A DNA stretch of 64,000 nt from RPQJ01 sp963744735 (GCA_963744735.1 CAVUVH010000003.1:1-64000), one strand, 5' to 3'. Shown: positions 1-9,083, counted from the first letter of the stretch. Numbers and translations: made by a program. The notes: generated by a model not told the origin, from the letters alone.

Positions 1-119
1 CGGCCCGGTAGCGACTTCTCCGAATTGTGGTTGCCCGCAAGCCGGAGTCAGATCGGCTAGAAACGCTTTGCTGGTCGCCATATCAGCCGACATCTGACCA
101 GAAACTCGGGGGGTGAACC

Positions 120-1431
120 ATGGGACACATGGTCGCGAAGGACATCTACGGGGCGCTCGGCGAGAAGATCGACAATCTGCACGTTCGCACGCCGCAGACC
201 GAGGCGTTCTACGCCATGCTGCGGGAGCTGTACTCCCCGGACGAGGCCGAGCTGATCGTCGCAATGCCGTTCGGGCTGTCGACGCTCGAACGGATCGCGA
301 AAGTCACGGGACGCGATCGCAAGGAGCTGGAGCCGATGCTCGCAGCACTGTGCGACAAGGGCCTGGTGGTGGATGTTCGCCTGGGCGACAGCTACCACTA
401 CATGCCGGCGCCGTTCGTGATCGGCATCTTCGAGTTCACGATGATGCGGATGGACCATTCGGACCCGGACATCGGCAAGGTCTCGCGACTGTTCGTCGAC
501 TATCTCGAGAGCGGCGAGTTCTACGCGGCCAATTTCAAGGACGGGCAGCAGGTCTCCGTCGCGCGGGCGCTGCCGCATCTCGAGCATCTCGGCGATCACG
601 TGGAGATCCTCGACTACGAGAAGGTCGAGCGGATCGTCGACGCGGCCGAGACCTTCTCGTTGTCCAACTGCTCGTGCCGGCACAAGAAACACCACGCCGG
701 CGGCCAGGTCTGCAAGGTTCCGCTCGAGACCTGCACCTCCTTCGGCAGCGCGGCGGACTACCTCGTGCGTCACGGCATGGGGCGCGCGATCTCGAAGTCA
801 GAGATGAAAGACGTGGTGCAGCGGTCGAAGGAGCTGAAGCTGGTCTTCTCCGTGGACAACGTGCGGAACCAGCCGGCGTTCCTGTGCCACTGCTGCGGCT
901 GCTGTTGCGGAATCCTCGAGGGCATCAACAAGCACGGGTACCCGAATGCGATCGTCTCCTCGACGCTCGTGCCGCACGTGAGGATGGAGGACTGCAACGG
1001 GTGCCAGAAGTGCGCCAGGGCCTGCCACGTGTCGGCCATCACGCTGGTGCCCGGAGCCGAAGACGGCGAGCAGCAAGAGGATGTTCATGCCGCAGATCGA
1101 CGAGACGGCCTGCATCGGCTGCGGCGTGTGCAGTCTGGTCTGCGAGCCGGACGCGATCGAAATGCACAAGCGCGAGCAGCACGTGATTCATCCGGAGACG
1201 ACCTTCGAGCGCGTGATCCTGCAGTGCCTGGAGCGGGGAACGCTGCAGAATCAGCTGTTCGACGATCCCGGGCGCCTGACGCACAAGGCGATGCGCGGCA
1301 TCGTGGGAGGATTCCTGCGGCTGCCACCGGTGAAAAGGGCGCTGATGTCGGACACCCTGCGTTCGAGGTTCCTGTCGGCCATGGCCGCTGGCGCTGCCAG
1401 GACCAGCCAGGCGGATGCGGTGGAAGCGTAG
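120..1431 (+). CDS. winged-helix / 4Fe-4S cluster protein (frameshifted)
   Basis: About 436 residues once a frame break near 1067-1069 is healed by dropping one base. Residues 50-110 look like a winged-helix DNA-binding fold (FGLSTLERIAKVTG then CDKGLVVDV). A Cys-rich middle follows (SNCSCRHKKHH, later CHCCGCCCG), then two ferredoxin motifs, CNGCQKCARAC and, after the break, CIGCGVCSLVC. The architecture suggests a redox-sensing or electron-transfer protein, but I cannot assign a partner. The ATG at 120 has a G-rich Shine-Dalgarno 7 nt upstream; an in-frame ATG at 129 is the alternative. The frame break separates the second ferredoxin motif, so a true truncation would lose one cluster. The Fe-S assignment is firm, the function open. 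Confidence 0.75.
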
Positions 1432-1452
1432 AGGATCCCCGAGGGATAGGCC

Positions 1453-1530
1453 GGAGAGGGGACGCTGGCGGATGCCAGCTCGCGCTGCGGTAGCAGCGCC
1501 TGGTAATCGTTTCGCGGGGTAGGATTGCCG
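1453..1530 (+). repeat. structured intergenic repeat, copy A
   Basis: This is the first of two related elements of about 78 nt (the other at 2611-2690). Shared blocks are GAGGGGACGCTGGC, GATGCCAGCTCG, CCTGG and a terminal TAG(G)ATTGCC. In this copy the central hairpin is GCGCTGC-GGTA-GCAGCGC. A smaller CTGGC/GCCAG hairpin precedes it. It lies 140 nt upstream of the GYD gene. Confidence 0.5.
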
Positions 1531-1668
1531 AGGCCGCGGATCGGACTGTTAGAGCACTTCGGGCGTAAGCTGCAGTGGGTGGCCTGGGACGGACGCGCAG
1601 CGCAAACCGCTGGTCCGGGTCACGCAAAAATCAACGCACTGGAAGCAGACCAATCAAGGGGAATCATT

Positions 1669-1989
1669 ATGGCCAAGTTCCTGATCAAGGGCTCGTACAC
1701 CGTTGAGGGCGCAAAGGCGCTCGTAAAGGAAGGTGGTTCACGACGTAAGGCCGCCGTCGAACAGATGTTGAGTGGCCTGGGCGGAAAGGTCGAGGCGTTC
1801 TACTTCGCGCTCGGCGACAGCGACGTGTATGTGATCGTGGACGTACCCGACACGATATCGGGAGCGGCACTGAGTCTCGCCGTCAACGCCTCCGGCACGG
1901 TCAGGCTCAGCACGATCATGCTGATGACGCCCGAGGAGGTCGACGCGGCCTGCAAGAAGACCGTGAGTTATCGGGCCCCGGGCCAATAA
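1669..1989 (+). CDS. GYD domain protein
   Basis: A 106-residue protein that matches the small GYD family: MAKFLIKGSYTVEGAKALVKEGG at the start, a YFALGDSDVYVIVDVPD core and an LMTPEEVDAACKK tail. The family has a ferredoxin-like alpha-beta fold; its biochemical role is not established. The ATG at 1669 is chosen over an in-frame ATG at 1525 because AAGGGGA lies 7 nt upstream and the family starts here. The NTF2-like gene follows after about 100 nt in the same direction. Confidence 0.85.
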   Translation: MAKFLIKGSYTVEGAKALVKEGGSRRKAAVEQMLSGLGGKVEAFYFALGDSDVYVIVDVPDTISGAALSLAVNASGTVRLSTIMLMTPEEVDAACKKTVSYRAPGQ

Positions 1990-2086
1990 GCAATACTCGA
2001 CCAACGGCGCGGTCGGAGATGGTCCGGCCGCGGCTTCCACAATCAGTCGAGGGTTGCCTTCCTCCATTTTCGAATCGGAGAGAACC

Positions 2087-2503
2087 ATGTCATCGATTAC
2101 GGGGATTGCCAGGAAGTTCTTCGAGGCCTGTGAGACGGGCAAAGGTTGGGACGGTTGCAAGGCGTACTGCACGCCGGATGCGACATTCTCCGCGCAGGCG
2201 GAGCCGCTGGTGGACGTCAAGAGCTTGCAGCAGTACACGGACTGGATGAAGGGTCTGATGACGTTTGTTCCGGATGGTCGATATGAACTCAAGTCATTCG
2301 GCACGGACGATGAGCGAAATAGTGTCTGCGCTTATGCCGTCTTTACGGGTACTCACACTGGCCAGGGCGGTCCCTGCGCGCCCACTGGCAAGAGCGTGAA
2401 GACAGACTATGTGTATGTAATGGAATTTGAGGGTGAGAAGATCCGGCACATGACGAAGATCTGGCACGCAGGACTGGCGATGAAGCAGTTCGGATGGATC
2501 TAG
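2087..2503 (+). CDS. SnoaL/NTF2-like protein
   Basis: A 138-residue cone-shaped alpha+beta barrel protein. An N-terminal helix (GIARKFFEACETGKGWDGC) and the CTPDATF turn resemble SnoaL-like polyketide-cyclase or ester-cyclase relatives, and the C-terminal strands (DYVYVMEFEGEKIRHMTKIW) complete the fold. The substrate is unknown. The ATG at 2087 is preferred over 2054 because GGAGAG precedes it. A strong hairpin lies 30 nt after the stop, so the transcript probably ends there. Confidence 0.75.
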   Translation: MSSITGIARKFFEACETGKGWDGCKAYCTPDATFSAQAEPLVDVKSLQQYTDWMKGLMTFVPDGRYELKSFGTDDERNSVCAYAVFTGTHTGQGGPCAPTGKSVKTDYVYVMEFEGEKIRHMTKIWHAGLAMKQFGWI

Positions 2504-2531
2504 CTCACCGCAAGTCGTGGAAATGAGCGAA

Positions 2532-2556
2532 GAGCGCAACGGGGAAAGTTGCGCTC
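2532..2556 (+). terminator. stem-loop after the NTF2-like gene
   Basis: Perfect 9-bp stem GAGCGCAAC / GTTGCGCTC with the 7-nt loop GGGGAAA, 29 nt past the stop codon. No T-tract follows, so it may act as a weak or Rho-assisted terminator or only as a 3'-end stabiliser. Confidence 0.4.
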
Positions 2557-2610
2557 CTGCTCCGGTTCCTGAGTCGGCAGGAGTGGGGAATTCGAGCCGG
2601 GGCCGGGAGT

Positions 2611-2690
2611 GGAAGAGGGGACGCTGGCGATGCCAGCTCGCTCGCCGGTGGCGAGCCCTGGAATGGTTGGACGTGGTGTAGATTGCCCGC
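2611..2690 (+). repeat. structured intergenic repeat, copy B
   Basis: Second copy of the element at 1453-1530. The flanks are conserved but the hairpin differs: CTCGCC-GGT-GGCGAG here against GCGCTGC/GCAGCGC there. The stem is kept while its sequence changes, which suggests selection for structure. It abuts the CPXCG start codon, and its last part (TAGATT at 2679-2684) could be a -10 box giving a leaderless mRNA. Confidence 0.5.
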
Positions 2691-2978
2691 ATGATCCGGC
2701 AGCCGCACGAACCACTTGATCCGCAGACCATCGATGCGCTGTACGGACTCGAGCCGGTGTTCGAGCCGGATGACCCAGAAGCTGCGCTGAGCGCCACTGG
2801 GTTTGTCACCGTGCAGTGTCCCTATTGCGGCGAAGGGTTTGAGACCGCGGTGGACCTGTCGGCGGGCTCGTTCAGCTACGTCGAGGACTGCCAGGTCTGC
2901 TGTCAGCCGATTGAGCTCGCGGGCGAGGTGGATGCGGCGGGGGCGCTGGTCGAGGTGGTGGCGAGCCGGGCGGATTGA
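2691..2978 (+). CDS. CPXCG motif cysteine-rich protein
   Basis: A 95-residue protein of the CPXCG family. It has VQCPYCGEGFET followed by a second Cys pair, CQVCCQPIEL, a likely four-Cys zinc site. The length fits the family. There is no Shine-Dalgarno before the ATG; a TAGATT hexamer ends 6 nt upstream, so translation may be leaderless. Biochemical function is unknown. Confidence 0.85.
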   Translation: MIRQPHEPLDPQTIDALYGLEPVFEPDDPEAALSATGFVTVQCPYCGEGFETAVDLSAGSFSYVEDCQVCCQPIELAGEVDAAGALVEVVASRAD

Positions 2979-2994
2979 CCGCCCTGATAGGGGT

Positions 2995-3639
2995 CTACTT
3001 CACCGCGTCGTGCGGGTCCGCGGGAAAGTGCCTCCGGACCCATTCCCGTGTTTCCTTGTCCTGCTCCAGGACGACCTCGTTACTCGAGCCGTAGGCGCAT
3101 TCGAGCCAGGCGGCTTTGGTCACGGGTTGCCCGAGGCTGCGCAGGTGCTCAGCAATCGGATCGCCGCGGAGCCAGGCCGGGAGTTCCGCTGGCGCCCGGC
3201 CTGCCGCTTCAAAGTTGGGTCGGTTCGCGTCGAGGTCGACGCGAAGCGCGTGCGGCAGTTGATTGGTGGCGAGGATGTGCAGGTGCGCCCGCTGGTCGTC
3301 TCCCACAACACCGGCGAAGCTCGTTCTTGCGTCATCCAGGACCTGGGTCGGGTCATCGGCGACGATGACGAGGCGGAAGCGGTTGTACTGCTTCGCATCG
3401 CGCTCCGTGAGGCCCCGCTGCGCCAGTCTGGATACCGTGGCTGTCGTTGCCCCGGCGGGTTGTGCCTCGTGGATGTAGATCAACAGGCGATTGCCGACCA
3501 GGAGTCGCGTGAATGGCGCGCCATCGTCCGGCGTGCGCTGCGGTCCAATGACGATCGATTGAAAGACGTCGTCGGGACACCGGCAGCCGAGCGTGCCGCG
3601 AACGAAGCGCGTGATCTCGTCGGTGTGAAGCGGGTCCAA
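2995..3639 (-). CDS. conserved hypothetical protein
   Basis: A 214-residue protein I cannot name. I start it at the TTG at 3639 because GGAAGG lies 6 nt upstream and the product then begins MDPLHTDEITRFVRGTLGCRCP. A CRCPDDVF motif near residue 20 is the only notable Cys feature. The middle (RFRLVIVADDPTQVLDDAR, HLHILATNQLPHALRVD) alternates strands and helices as in a small alpha/beta protein. No signal peptide or membrane segment is evident. A longer in-frame start near 3765 adds only low-complexity sequence. It converges on the CPXCG gene. Confidence 0.6.
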   Translation of the reverse strand: MDPLHTDEITRFVRGTLGCRCPDDVFQSIVIGPQRTPDDGAPFTRLLVGNRLLIYIHEAQPAGATTATVSRLAQRGLTERDAKQYNRFRLVIVADDPTQVLDDARTSFAGVVGDDQRAHLHILATNQLPHALRVDLDANRPNFEAAGRAPAELPAWLRGDPIAEHLRSLGQPVTKAAWLECAYGSSNEVVLEQDKETREWVRRHFPADPHDAVK

Positions 3640-3911
3640 TCGATACCTTCCGCGAGCGCCCAATGACGAGGCCGAGCGACGCCTGAGCGTGCTCGGCCCG
3701 GCTGGCTCCGACGTTCCAGGCCCCGGTGCCGATGGCGACAGGCTCGCAAAGCATCGGCCGGCCAAGGCACCCCACGCGACATTGCGCGTGGGGCTGAGCG
3801 GGGGACCGCCAACAGGTGGGAACCTGCGGTCTGTGCCCGCTCGGTCCCCGTGTCGCCGACCGCCAGCCGGTCAAATCACGGGGCTCACCTTCTTTGTACG
3901 CTGCGCCGTGG

Positions 3912-3980
3912 CGGCGCGACAGTTCCAGTTCTACTTAGCGTGGCTGCAACAAGCCGAGAGCCCGGTGGCGCGAATGCGCT
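3912..3980 (+). repeat. 69-nt direct repeat, copy 1
   Basis: Matches 6109-6177 in the same orientation at 67 of 69 positions; the mismatches are G/A and A/C near the middle. It begins CGGCGCGACAGTTCCAG and ends GGCGCGAATGCGCT. The two copies bracket the 5'-nucleotidase gene, 2.2 kb apart. Confidence 0.85.
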
Positions 3981-4130
3981 CGAGGCTCGAGTCCAGCGTG
4001 TCGGGCGCTGCCACTGGCGTTGCGACTGGCGTGGCCACGGATGCCTCGGTCATCCCCATCTGGCGACGTGAATCGGGTCAACGGACGATGGTCGTCGTCG
4101 CAACGACGTCGCGGGACTTTGGCTTCACGG

Positions 4131-4221
4131 GGAGCGAACGAACCTGTGGTAGTGTGTGCCCCGCTCCGGGTGGGCGACGTTCGTAATGCGAGGGTCGGGG
4201 GTTCGATCTCTTTTCGCTCCA
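4131..4221 (+). pseudogene. degenerate tRNA-Thr(CGT)-like sequence
   Basis: The 3' half resembles a tRNA-Thr: anticodon-loop sequence TTCGTAA, variable GGGTC, T-arm GGGGGTTCGAT, then TCGCTCCA. The 7-nt acceptor strand TCGCTCC (4214-4220) pairs perfectly with GGAGCGA at 4131-4137. The D-arm region is about 18 nt too long and the anticodon stem barely pairs, so it is unlikely to be functional. It may be a decayed tRNA or an attachment-site remnant. Confidence 0.35.
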
Positions 4222-4251
4222 TCGATTCCCCCCGGGCAGGAGGAAGTCGCG

Positions 4252-6003
4252 TTGCAGTGGCAGGTTCCACTTCGCTTGCGGGTCCGGAGCAGCACGAGTT
4301 GGCCGGCGTCGGCGGCACGCTGCATGCTCGCCGCGATGTGCTGCGCGACGGTGGTCGCCTGCGCAGGCCGCACGGGCACGACGGGTGGAGCAGATCCGCT
4401 GCCGCCGGTTCGGGTCCAGGTCCTCGCGATCAACGACTTTCACGGCCACCTCGAGCCGCCGACCGGACTCGCCGGCATCGTCGGCGACGTGCCGGCGGGG
4501 GGCGCCGCCTACCTCGCGTCGCAGCTTGCGCGACTGCGCGCCCTCAACCCCAACACGGTGCTGGTGTCGGCCGGAGACCTGATCGGCGGCAGTCCGTTGC
4601 TGTCGGCGCTGTTCCACGACGAGCCGACGATCGAGGCACTCGACCTCATGGGCCTCGACTTCAATGCGGTCGGCAACCACGAGTTCGACGAGGGCGTCGA
4701 TGAGCTGCTGCGCATGCAGCAGGGCGGCTGCCACCCGATGGACGGCTGCCGCGACGGCGACGGTTTCGGCGGTGCGCGCTTCGGGTTCCTGGCCGCCAAC
4801 GTGCGCTGGCGGCACAGCGGGCTGACGGTGTTCCCCGCCTACGGAATCCGCCAATTCGAGGACGTGCGCATCGCGATCATCGGCCTGACCCTCGAGGGCA
4901 CGCCGGGCACGGTGATCGCAAGCGGCGTCGCGGGGCTGGAGTTCGACGACGAGGCCGAGACGGTGAACCGCCTGGTGCCACGGCTCAGGGGCCAGGGCAT
5001 CGAGGCGATCGTCGTCGTGGTCCACGAGGGTGGACTGCCGACCGGCGGGTACGACGATTGCCCCGGCCTCGCCGGGCCGATCGTCGGGATCGTGGCGCAG
5101 CTCGACGACGCCGTCGACCTGGTCCTCTCCGGCCACACGCACCGGGCCTACAACTGCGCGCTGCCGAACGCGGCAGGCCGGGCTGTGCCGGTGACCAGCG
5201 CCGCTTCCGCAGGTCGACTGGTGACGCAGGTCGAGCTCGCGCTGGACCGCAGCACGGGTGACGTGGCCTCGGTGCGTGCCCGCAACCATGTCGTGACCCG
5301 TGACGTTGCCCCGGACCCGCGGCAGGATGACTTGATATCACGGTACGGCGAGATCGCCGCGCCGCTTGCCAATCGACCCGTCGGCACGCTCCTGCAGGAC
5401 ATCACCCGCGCCCGGACGGAGTCCGGCGAGTCCGCCCTCGGCAACCTGATCGCGGACGCGCAGCTGCTGGCCACGGCCGCGCCGGCGGCCGGTGGCGCGG
5501 TCATTTCGCTCATGAATACCGGTGGCATCCGCAGCGACCTCATGGTCCGCGGCGGCCCGGACGGGGAGGGCGAGGGCGTGCTCCGCTATCAGGAGGTGTT
5601 CGCCGTGCACCCCTTCGGCAATCACCTCGTGACCATGACGCTGACCGGTGAGCAGATCCACGCGCTGCTCGAGCAACAGTTCCCGGGCTGCGGGTCGCAG
5701 ACGCAGCAGAACATCCTGCAGGTGTCGAGCGGATTGAGCTACGCGTGGCGGCGCTCGGCGGCTCCGTGCGCCCGTGTCGAGCCCGCGAGCGTCCGGCTCG
5801 ACGGCGTCGTGCTCCAGCCCGCCGCGAGCTACCGCGTGACAGTCAACTCGTTCCTCGCCGAAGGGAGCGCTCAATTCACGGTGCTGAAGGAGGGCACCGA
5901 TCGCGTCGGCGGTCCCATCGACGTCGACGCCCTGGAGCGATACATCCGTGCCCGCTCGCCACTCGCACCCGGTCCGTCCGGCCGGATCGCGACCGTTCCC
6001 TGA
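4252..6003 (+). CDS. 5'-nucleotidase / UDP-sugar hydrolase family lipoprotein
   Basis: A 583-residue secreted metallophosphoesterase. The N-terminal catalytic domain shows the binuclear metal motifs AINDFHGHLEPP, SAGDLIGGSPLL, VGNHEFDEG and LSGHTHRAYNC. The C-terminal substrate-binding domain has MNTGGIRSDL and a GEQIHALLEQQF segment. The family hydrolyses nucleotides or UDP-sugars in the periplasm to release phosphate and nucleoside. I start at the TTG at 4252 because GGAGGAA lies 6 nt upstream; the product then carries an N-terminal hydrophobic stretch ending VVAC, a lipobox. In-frame ATGs at 4156 and 4324 are alternatives. Near-identical 69-nt repeats flank the gene. Confidence 0.88.
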   Translation: MQWQVPLRLRVRSSTSWPASAARCMLAAMCCATVVACAGRTGTTGGADPLPPVRVQVLAINDFHGHLEPPTGLAGIVGDVPAGGAAYLASQLARLRALNPNTVLVSAGDLIGGSPLLSALFHDEPTIEALDLMGLDFNAVGNHEFDEGVDELLRMQQGGCHPMDGCRDGDGFGGARFGFLAANVRWRHSGLTVFPAYGIRQFEDVRIAIIGLTLEGTPGTVIASGVAGLEFDDEAETVNRLVPRLRGQGIEAIVVVVHEGGLPTGGYDDCPGLAGPIVGIVAQLDDAVDLVLSGHTHRAYNCALPNAAGRAVPVTSAASAGRLVTQVELALDRSTGDVASVRARNHVVTRDVAPDPRQDDLISRYGEIAAPLANRPVGTLLQDITRARTESGESALGNLIADAQLLATAAPAAGGAVISLMNTGGIRSDLMVRGGPDGEGEGVLRYQEVFAVHPFGNHLVTMTLTGEQIHALLEQQFPGCGSQTQQNILQVSSGLSYAWRRSAAPCARVEPASVRLDGVVLQPAASYRVTVNSFLAEGSAQFTVLKEGTDRVGGPIDVDALERYIRARSPLAPGPSGRIATVP

Positions 6004-6108
6004 GGGCCCGCTGCGTGCCGGCCAGGCCAGCACTCACGATTCGCAATTCAACTCCACTCTGTGGATGGTTGATCTGCCGTCCAGAAAGGACGCGGTGCTC
6101 AACTCCAT

Positions 6109-6177
6109 CGGCGCGACAGTTCCAGTTCTACTTAGCGTGACTGCACCAAGCCGAGAGCCCGGTGGCGCGAATGCGCT
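6109..6177 (+). repeat. 69-nt direct repeat, copy 2
   Basis: Second copy of the element at 3912-3980 (67/69 identical, same orientation). It lies 105 nt after the nucleotidase stop and 84 nt before the alkylsulfatase start. Sequence on either side of the two copies is unrelated, so the repeat borders are sharp. Confidence 0.85.
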
Positions 6178-6261
6178 GCCGACGCGCAGTTTGGCAGCGG
6201 TGGAGAACCAAGGTAGCGTGGTCGCGGCCGGTCGTACGAATAACGTGTCAGGGGGAGAACG

Positions 6262-8224
6262 ATGCACAAACTTCTTTTGGCCACGCTGCTGGCCCTGTTG
6301 GCCGGATGCGGCAAGAACACCGGCGTCGGCGGCACCGCCGGTGACGCCATGCCGGCCACGCTGCAGGCCAACGAGCAGATGGCGACCGAACTCAAGCTCG
6401 ACGACCCGCAGGATTTCGAGGACGCCAGGCGTGGCCTGATCGCGCGCCCAGAGGGCAGGATCATGTCGGCCGATGGCTCGACGGTGCTGATCGACTTCGA
6501 TGCCTACAAGTTCGTCGACGGCAAGGCGCCACCCACCGTCAACCCGAGCCTGTGGCGGCACGCGGTGCTGAATGCGCAGATCGGGCTGTTCAAGGTCACC
6601 GACGGCATCTGGCAGCTGCGCGGCTTCGACATCGCCAACATGACGCTGATCGAAGGCAAGACCGGCTTCATCGTCGTCGACCCGCTCACCGCACGCGAGA
6701 GTGCCTCCGCGGCGCTGGCATTCGCGCGCAAGCACCTGGGCGACAAGCCGGTGTCGGGCATCGTCTTCACGCACAGCCACGCCGACCACTTTGGCGGCGC
6801 GCTGGGCGTCGCCTCGGCGCAGGAGGTGGCCCAACGCAAGATCCCGGTCGTCGCGCCCGCGGGCTTCATCGAAGAGGCGACCAGCGAGAACGTCCTCGTC
6901 GGCACGGCCATGGCGCGGCGTTCGATGTACCAGTTCGGCAAGAACCTCGAGCGCTCGCCGAAGGGCAATGTCGACACGGGCCTGGGCAAGAACGTCGCCT
7001 ACGGCGCGATCGGCGTGCTGATGCCCACGCAGCTGATCACCCAGCCCGAGCAGGAACTGGTGATCGACGGCGTGCGCTTCGTGTTCCACAACGTCCCCGG
7101 CGCCGAGGCGCCGGCCGAGCTCACGTTCTCGATCCCGGACAAGAAGGCCTACGGTGGCGCCGAGAACCTGGCGCAGACCATGCACAACCTGCTGCCGGTG
7201 CGCGGTGCCAACGTGCGCGACTCGCTGCAATGGTCGACCTACCTGCAGGAGGCCATCGACAACCTGGGCGACGCCGAGGTCTATTTCGGCCAGCACAACT
7301 GGCCGGTGTGGGGCAACGCGCGCATCGTCGACTTCATCAGCAAGCACCGCGACGTGTACAAGTACATGCACGACCAGACCGTGCGCCTGATCAACGCCGG
7401 CCACACGCCGCGCGAGATCGCCGAGCTGGTCAAGCTGCCGCCGTCGCTGGCGTCCTTCTTCGGCGCGCGTGGCTACTACGGCGACCTGCGGCACAACGTC
7501 AAGGCCGATCTACCAGTTCTATCTCGGCGCCTACGACGGCAACCCCGCCAACCTCAACCCGCTGCCGCCGCAGGAATCGGCCCAGCGCTGGCTCGATCTG
7601 ATCGGCGGTGCGGACAAGGCCGTCGCCGCCGCACAGACGGCTTACGACCAGGGCGACTACCGCTGGGCAGCCGAGCTGCTGAACCATGCGGTCTTCGGCG
7701 CCCCCGAGCACAAGGGCGCAAAGGAACTGCTCGCGCGCACCTACGAGCAGATGGGCTACATGGCCGAGGCCGCGACCTGGCGCAACAGCTACCTCACGGC
7801 GGCGATGGAGCTGCGCGAAGGGCCGCCGAAGAAGGGCATCGATCGCTCCTTCCTGATCGACATGCTGCAGCAGACACCGATCGAGCGCTTCCTCGAAGCC
7901 ATGGCGGCCGGGCTGGACGGCCCCGCCGCCGATGGCAAGAACCTGAAGGTCAACCTGGTACTGACCGACATCGAGGAGTCCTACGTGCTGTGGATCGAGA
8001 ACGCGGTGCTGCACTTCAAGAAGGCGGCCCCCGCGACCGATGCCAACGCGACGCTGACACTGACCAAGCCGATCTTCATCAAGATGATGACCGGCACGGC
8101 GGGCGTCCAGGACACCCTGCTCAGCGACGACCTCAAGATCGATGGCAGCCAGATCGACCTGGTGCGCTTCTTCACGCTGATCGACAAGGCGCCGGGCACC
8201 TTCGCGATCGTGACGACGGAGTAG
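6262..8224 (+). CDS. alkylsulfatase-type metallo-beta-lactamase lipoprotein (frameshifted)
   Basis: About 653 residues over one frame break at 7506/7507. The N-terminus (LLLATLLALLAGCGKN) is a lipoprotein signal. The metallo-beta-lactamase core has THSHADHFGG near residue 170, and FGQHNWPVWG plus the QFYLGAYDGNPANLNP dimerisation region are typical of SdsA1-like alkylsulfatases. The C-terminus is an SCP2-like substrate domain (LTLTKPIFIKMMTG). The family cleaves linear alkyl sulfate esters such as SDS, giving alcohol and sulfate. Removing one base in gccGatc restores the frame inside the conserved QFYLG region, so an error is likely. Membrane anchoring would place it facing the periplasm or outside. 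Confidence 0.88.
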
Positions 8225-8393
8225 GGCGCGCGGACGACAGAAGGCGATGCTTGATGGCGGTTCGTAAGGTGATCGTCACGTAACTCGCGAGAGCTGGTAG
8301 CTGTTCTCGGGCTGACAAGCGCCGAGCACGCCGCGCTACGCGTTGAGTTTGAGCTTGTGGAAGGGATCGGCAGGGAGCCTATACTCCGTGTGG

Positions 8394-8627
8394 ATGAGCG
8401 TCAGGTCACTCAAGGAAATGCCAGGCATCGAGTTCGTTGTCGATGCTCGTGGCCGCAGGAAGTCCGTGGTCATAGACCTCGGTCGCCACGGTGCCCTCTG
8501 GGAAGACCTGTTCGATGCCTACGTCGCCCAGCAGCGACGCGCCGAGCCACGAGAGTCCCTGTCCAAGGTGAAGACGTTGGTCCAGTCCGCACCGAAGCGG
8601 CGGGCCAGTGGCCGGCTACAAAGTTAG
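8394..8627 (+). CDS. antitoxin of a RelE/ParE-type module
   Basis: A 77-residue protein beginning MSVRSLKEMPGIEFVVD, with a VVIDLGRHGALWEDLFDAY helix typical of small antitoxins paired with RelE-like toxins, and a basic C-terminus. It overlaps the toxin gene by 20 nt. TATACT (8380-8385) ends 8 nt before the ATG and no Shine-Dalgarno is visible, so a leaderless mRNA is possible. The antitoxin call rests mainly on this pairing. Confidence 0.7.
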   Translation: MSVRSLKEMPGIEFVVDARGRRKSVVIDLGRHGALWEDLFDAYVAQQRRAEPRESLSKVKTLVQSAPKRRASGRLQS

Positions 8628-8871
8628 CGTCGCCCGTTCCGCTCGAAAGAGCCTTCAGGCAATCGATCGGCAGGTCTCCCTGCGGATCATGGCCCGGCTG
8701 GAATCACTTGCCGAGAATCCCCGTCCGCACGGGTGCGCCAAGCTCGAAGGGGCCAGCTGCCTGTGGCGAATCCGCATTGGCAACTACCGCGTCGTGTACG
8801 AAATCGACGAGGCGGCGCGGACGGTGGACGTCTCCATCGTTCGTCATCGACGCGACGTTTATAGGTTTTGA
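8608..8871 (+). CDS. RelE/ParE family toxin
   Basis: An 87-residue RelE/ParE-superfamily protein with a GTG start. It shows the usual pattern: basic N-terminus (YKVSVARSARKSLQAID), PHGCAKLEGASCLWRIRIGNYRVVYEID core and VSIVRHRRDVYRF end. RelE members cut mRNA at the ribosome and ParE members inhibit gyrase; the sequence does not decide between them. It is translationally coupled to the upstream antitoxin by overlap. Confidence 0.88.
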   Translation: MAGYKVSVARSARKSLQAIDRQVSLRIMARLESLAENPRPHGCAKLEGASCLWRIRIGNYRVVYEIDEAARTVDVSIVRHRRDVYRF

Positions 8872-9048
8872 CGTTCGGCCGCGCCGAGCTGGCGCGGCGC
8901 AGCTGGACGACTTGCGCGCCTCTGGCCGGCATCGTCCGCGTCCAGCTTGCCGACCCCCTGATCGGCGGCGAACCCGATACAGAAAGGTACGGACGTTCCG
9001 GTCCTGCAGGGATTCCCGCTGGAATGGCCAGCAGCCCACGCAGGTGCT

Positions 9049-9082
9049 AAAGTAATACCGCTAACGACATGAGTATTACTTT
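9049..9082. promoter_or_regulatory. inverted-repeat operator of the AbrB-type/PIN module
   Basis: A perfect 10-bp inverted repeat, AAAGTAATAC (9049-9058) and GTATTACTTT (9073-9082), with a 14-nt spacer, ending 1 nt before the antitoxin ATG at 9084. The position fits autoregulation by the AbrB-like antitoxin complex. The left arm contains TAATAC, a candidate -10 box. Confidence 0.65.
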
Positions 9083-9083
9083 C

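Larger units (their letters stand above)
3640..4251. other. 612-nt intergenic region with repeat and tRNA-like relic
   Basis: No convincing gene. It holds a hairpin with an 8-bp stem (CCCCACGC at 3770-3777 with GCGTGGGG at 3786-3793), copy 1 of a 69-nt direct repeat (3912-3980) and a tRNA-Thr-like sequence (4131-4221). Short open frames here lack start signals and family resemblance. Confidence 0.5.

Noticed and set aside
3912..3980. Integron attC or dif site
   Set aside because: The core motifs of those sites (RYYYAAC/GTTRRRY pairs, XerCD arms) are not present and no integrase lies in the window.
4131..4221. Functional tRNA or selenocysteine tRNA
   Set aside because: D-arm too long, anticodon stem unpaired and no long acceptor typical of tRNA-Sec.
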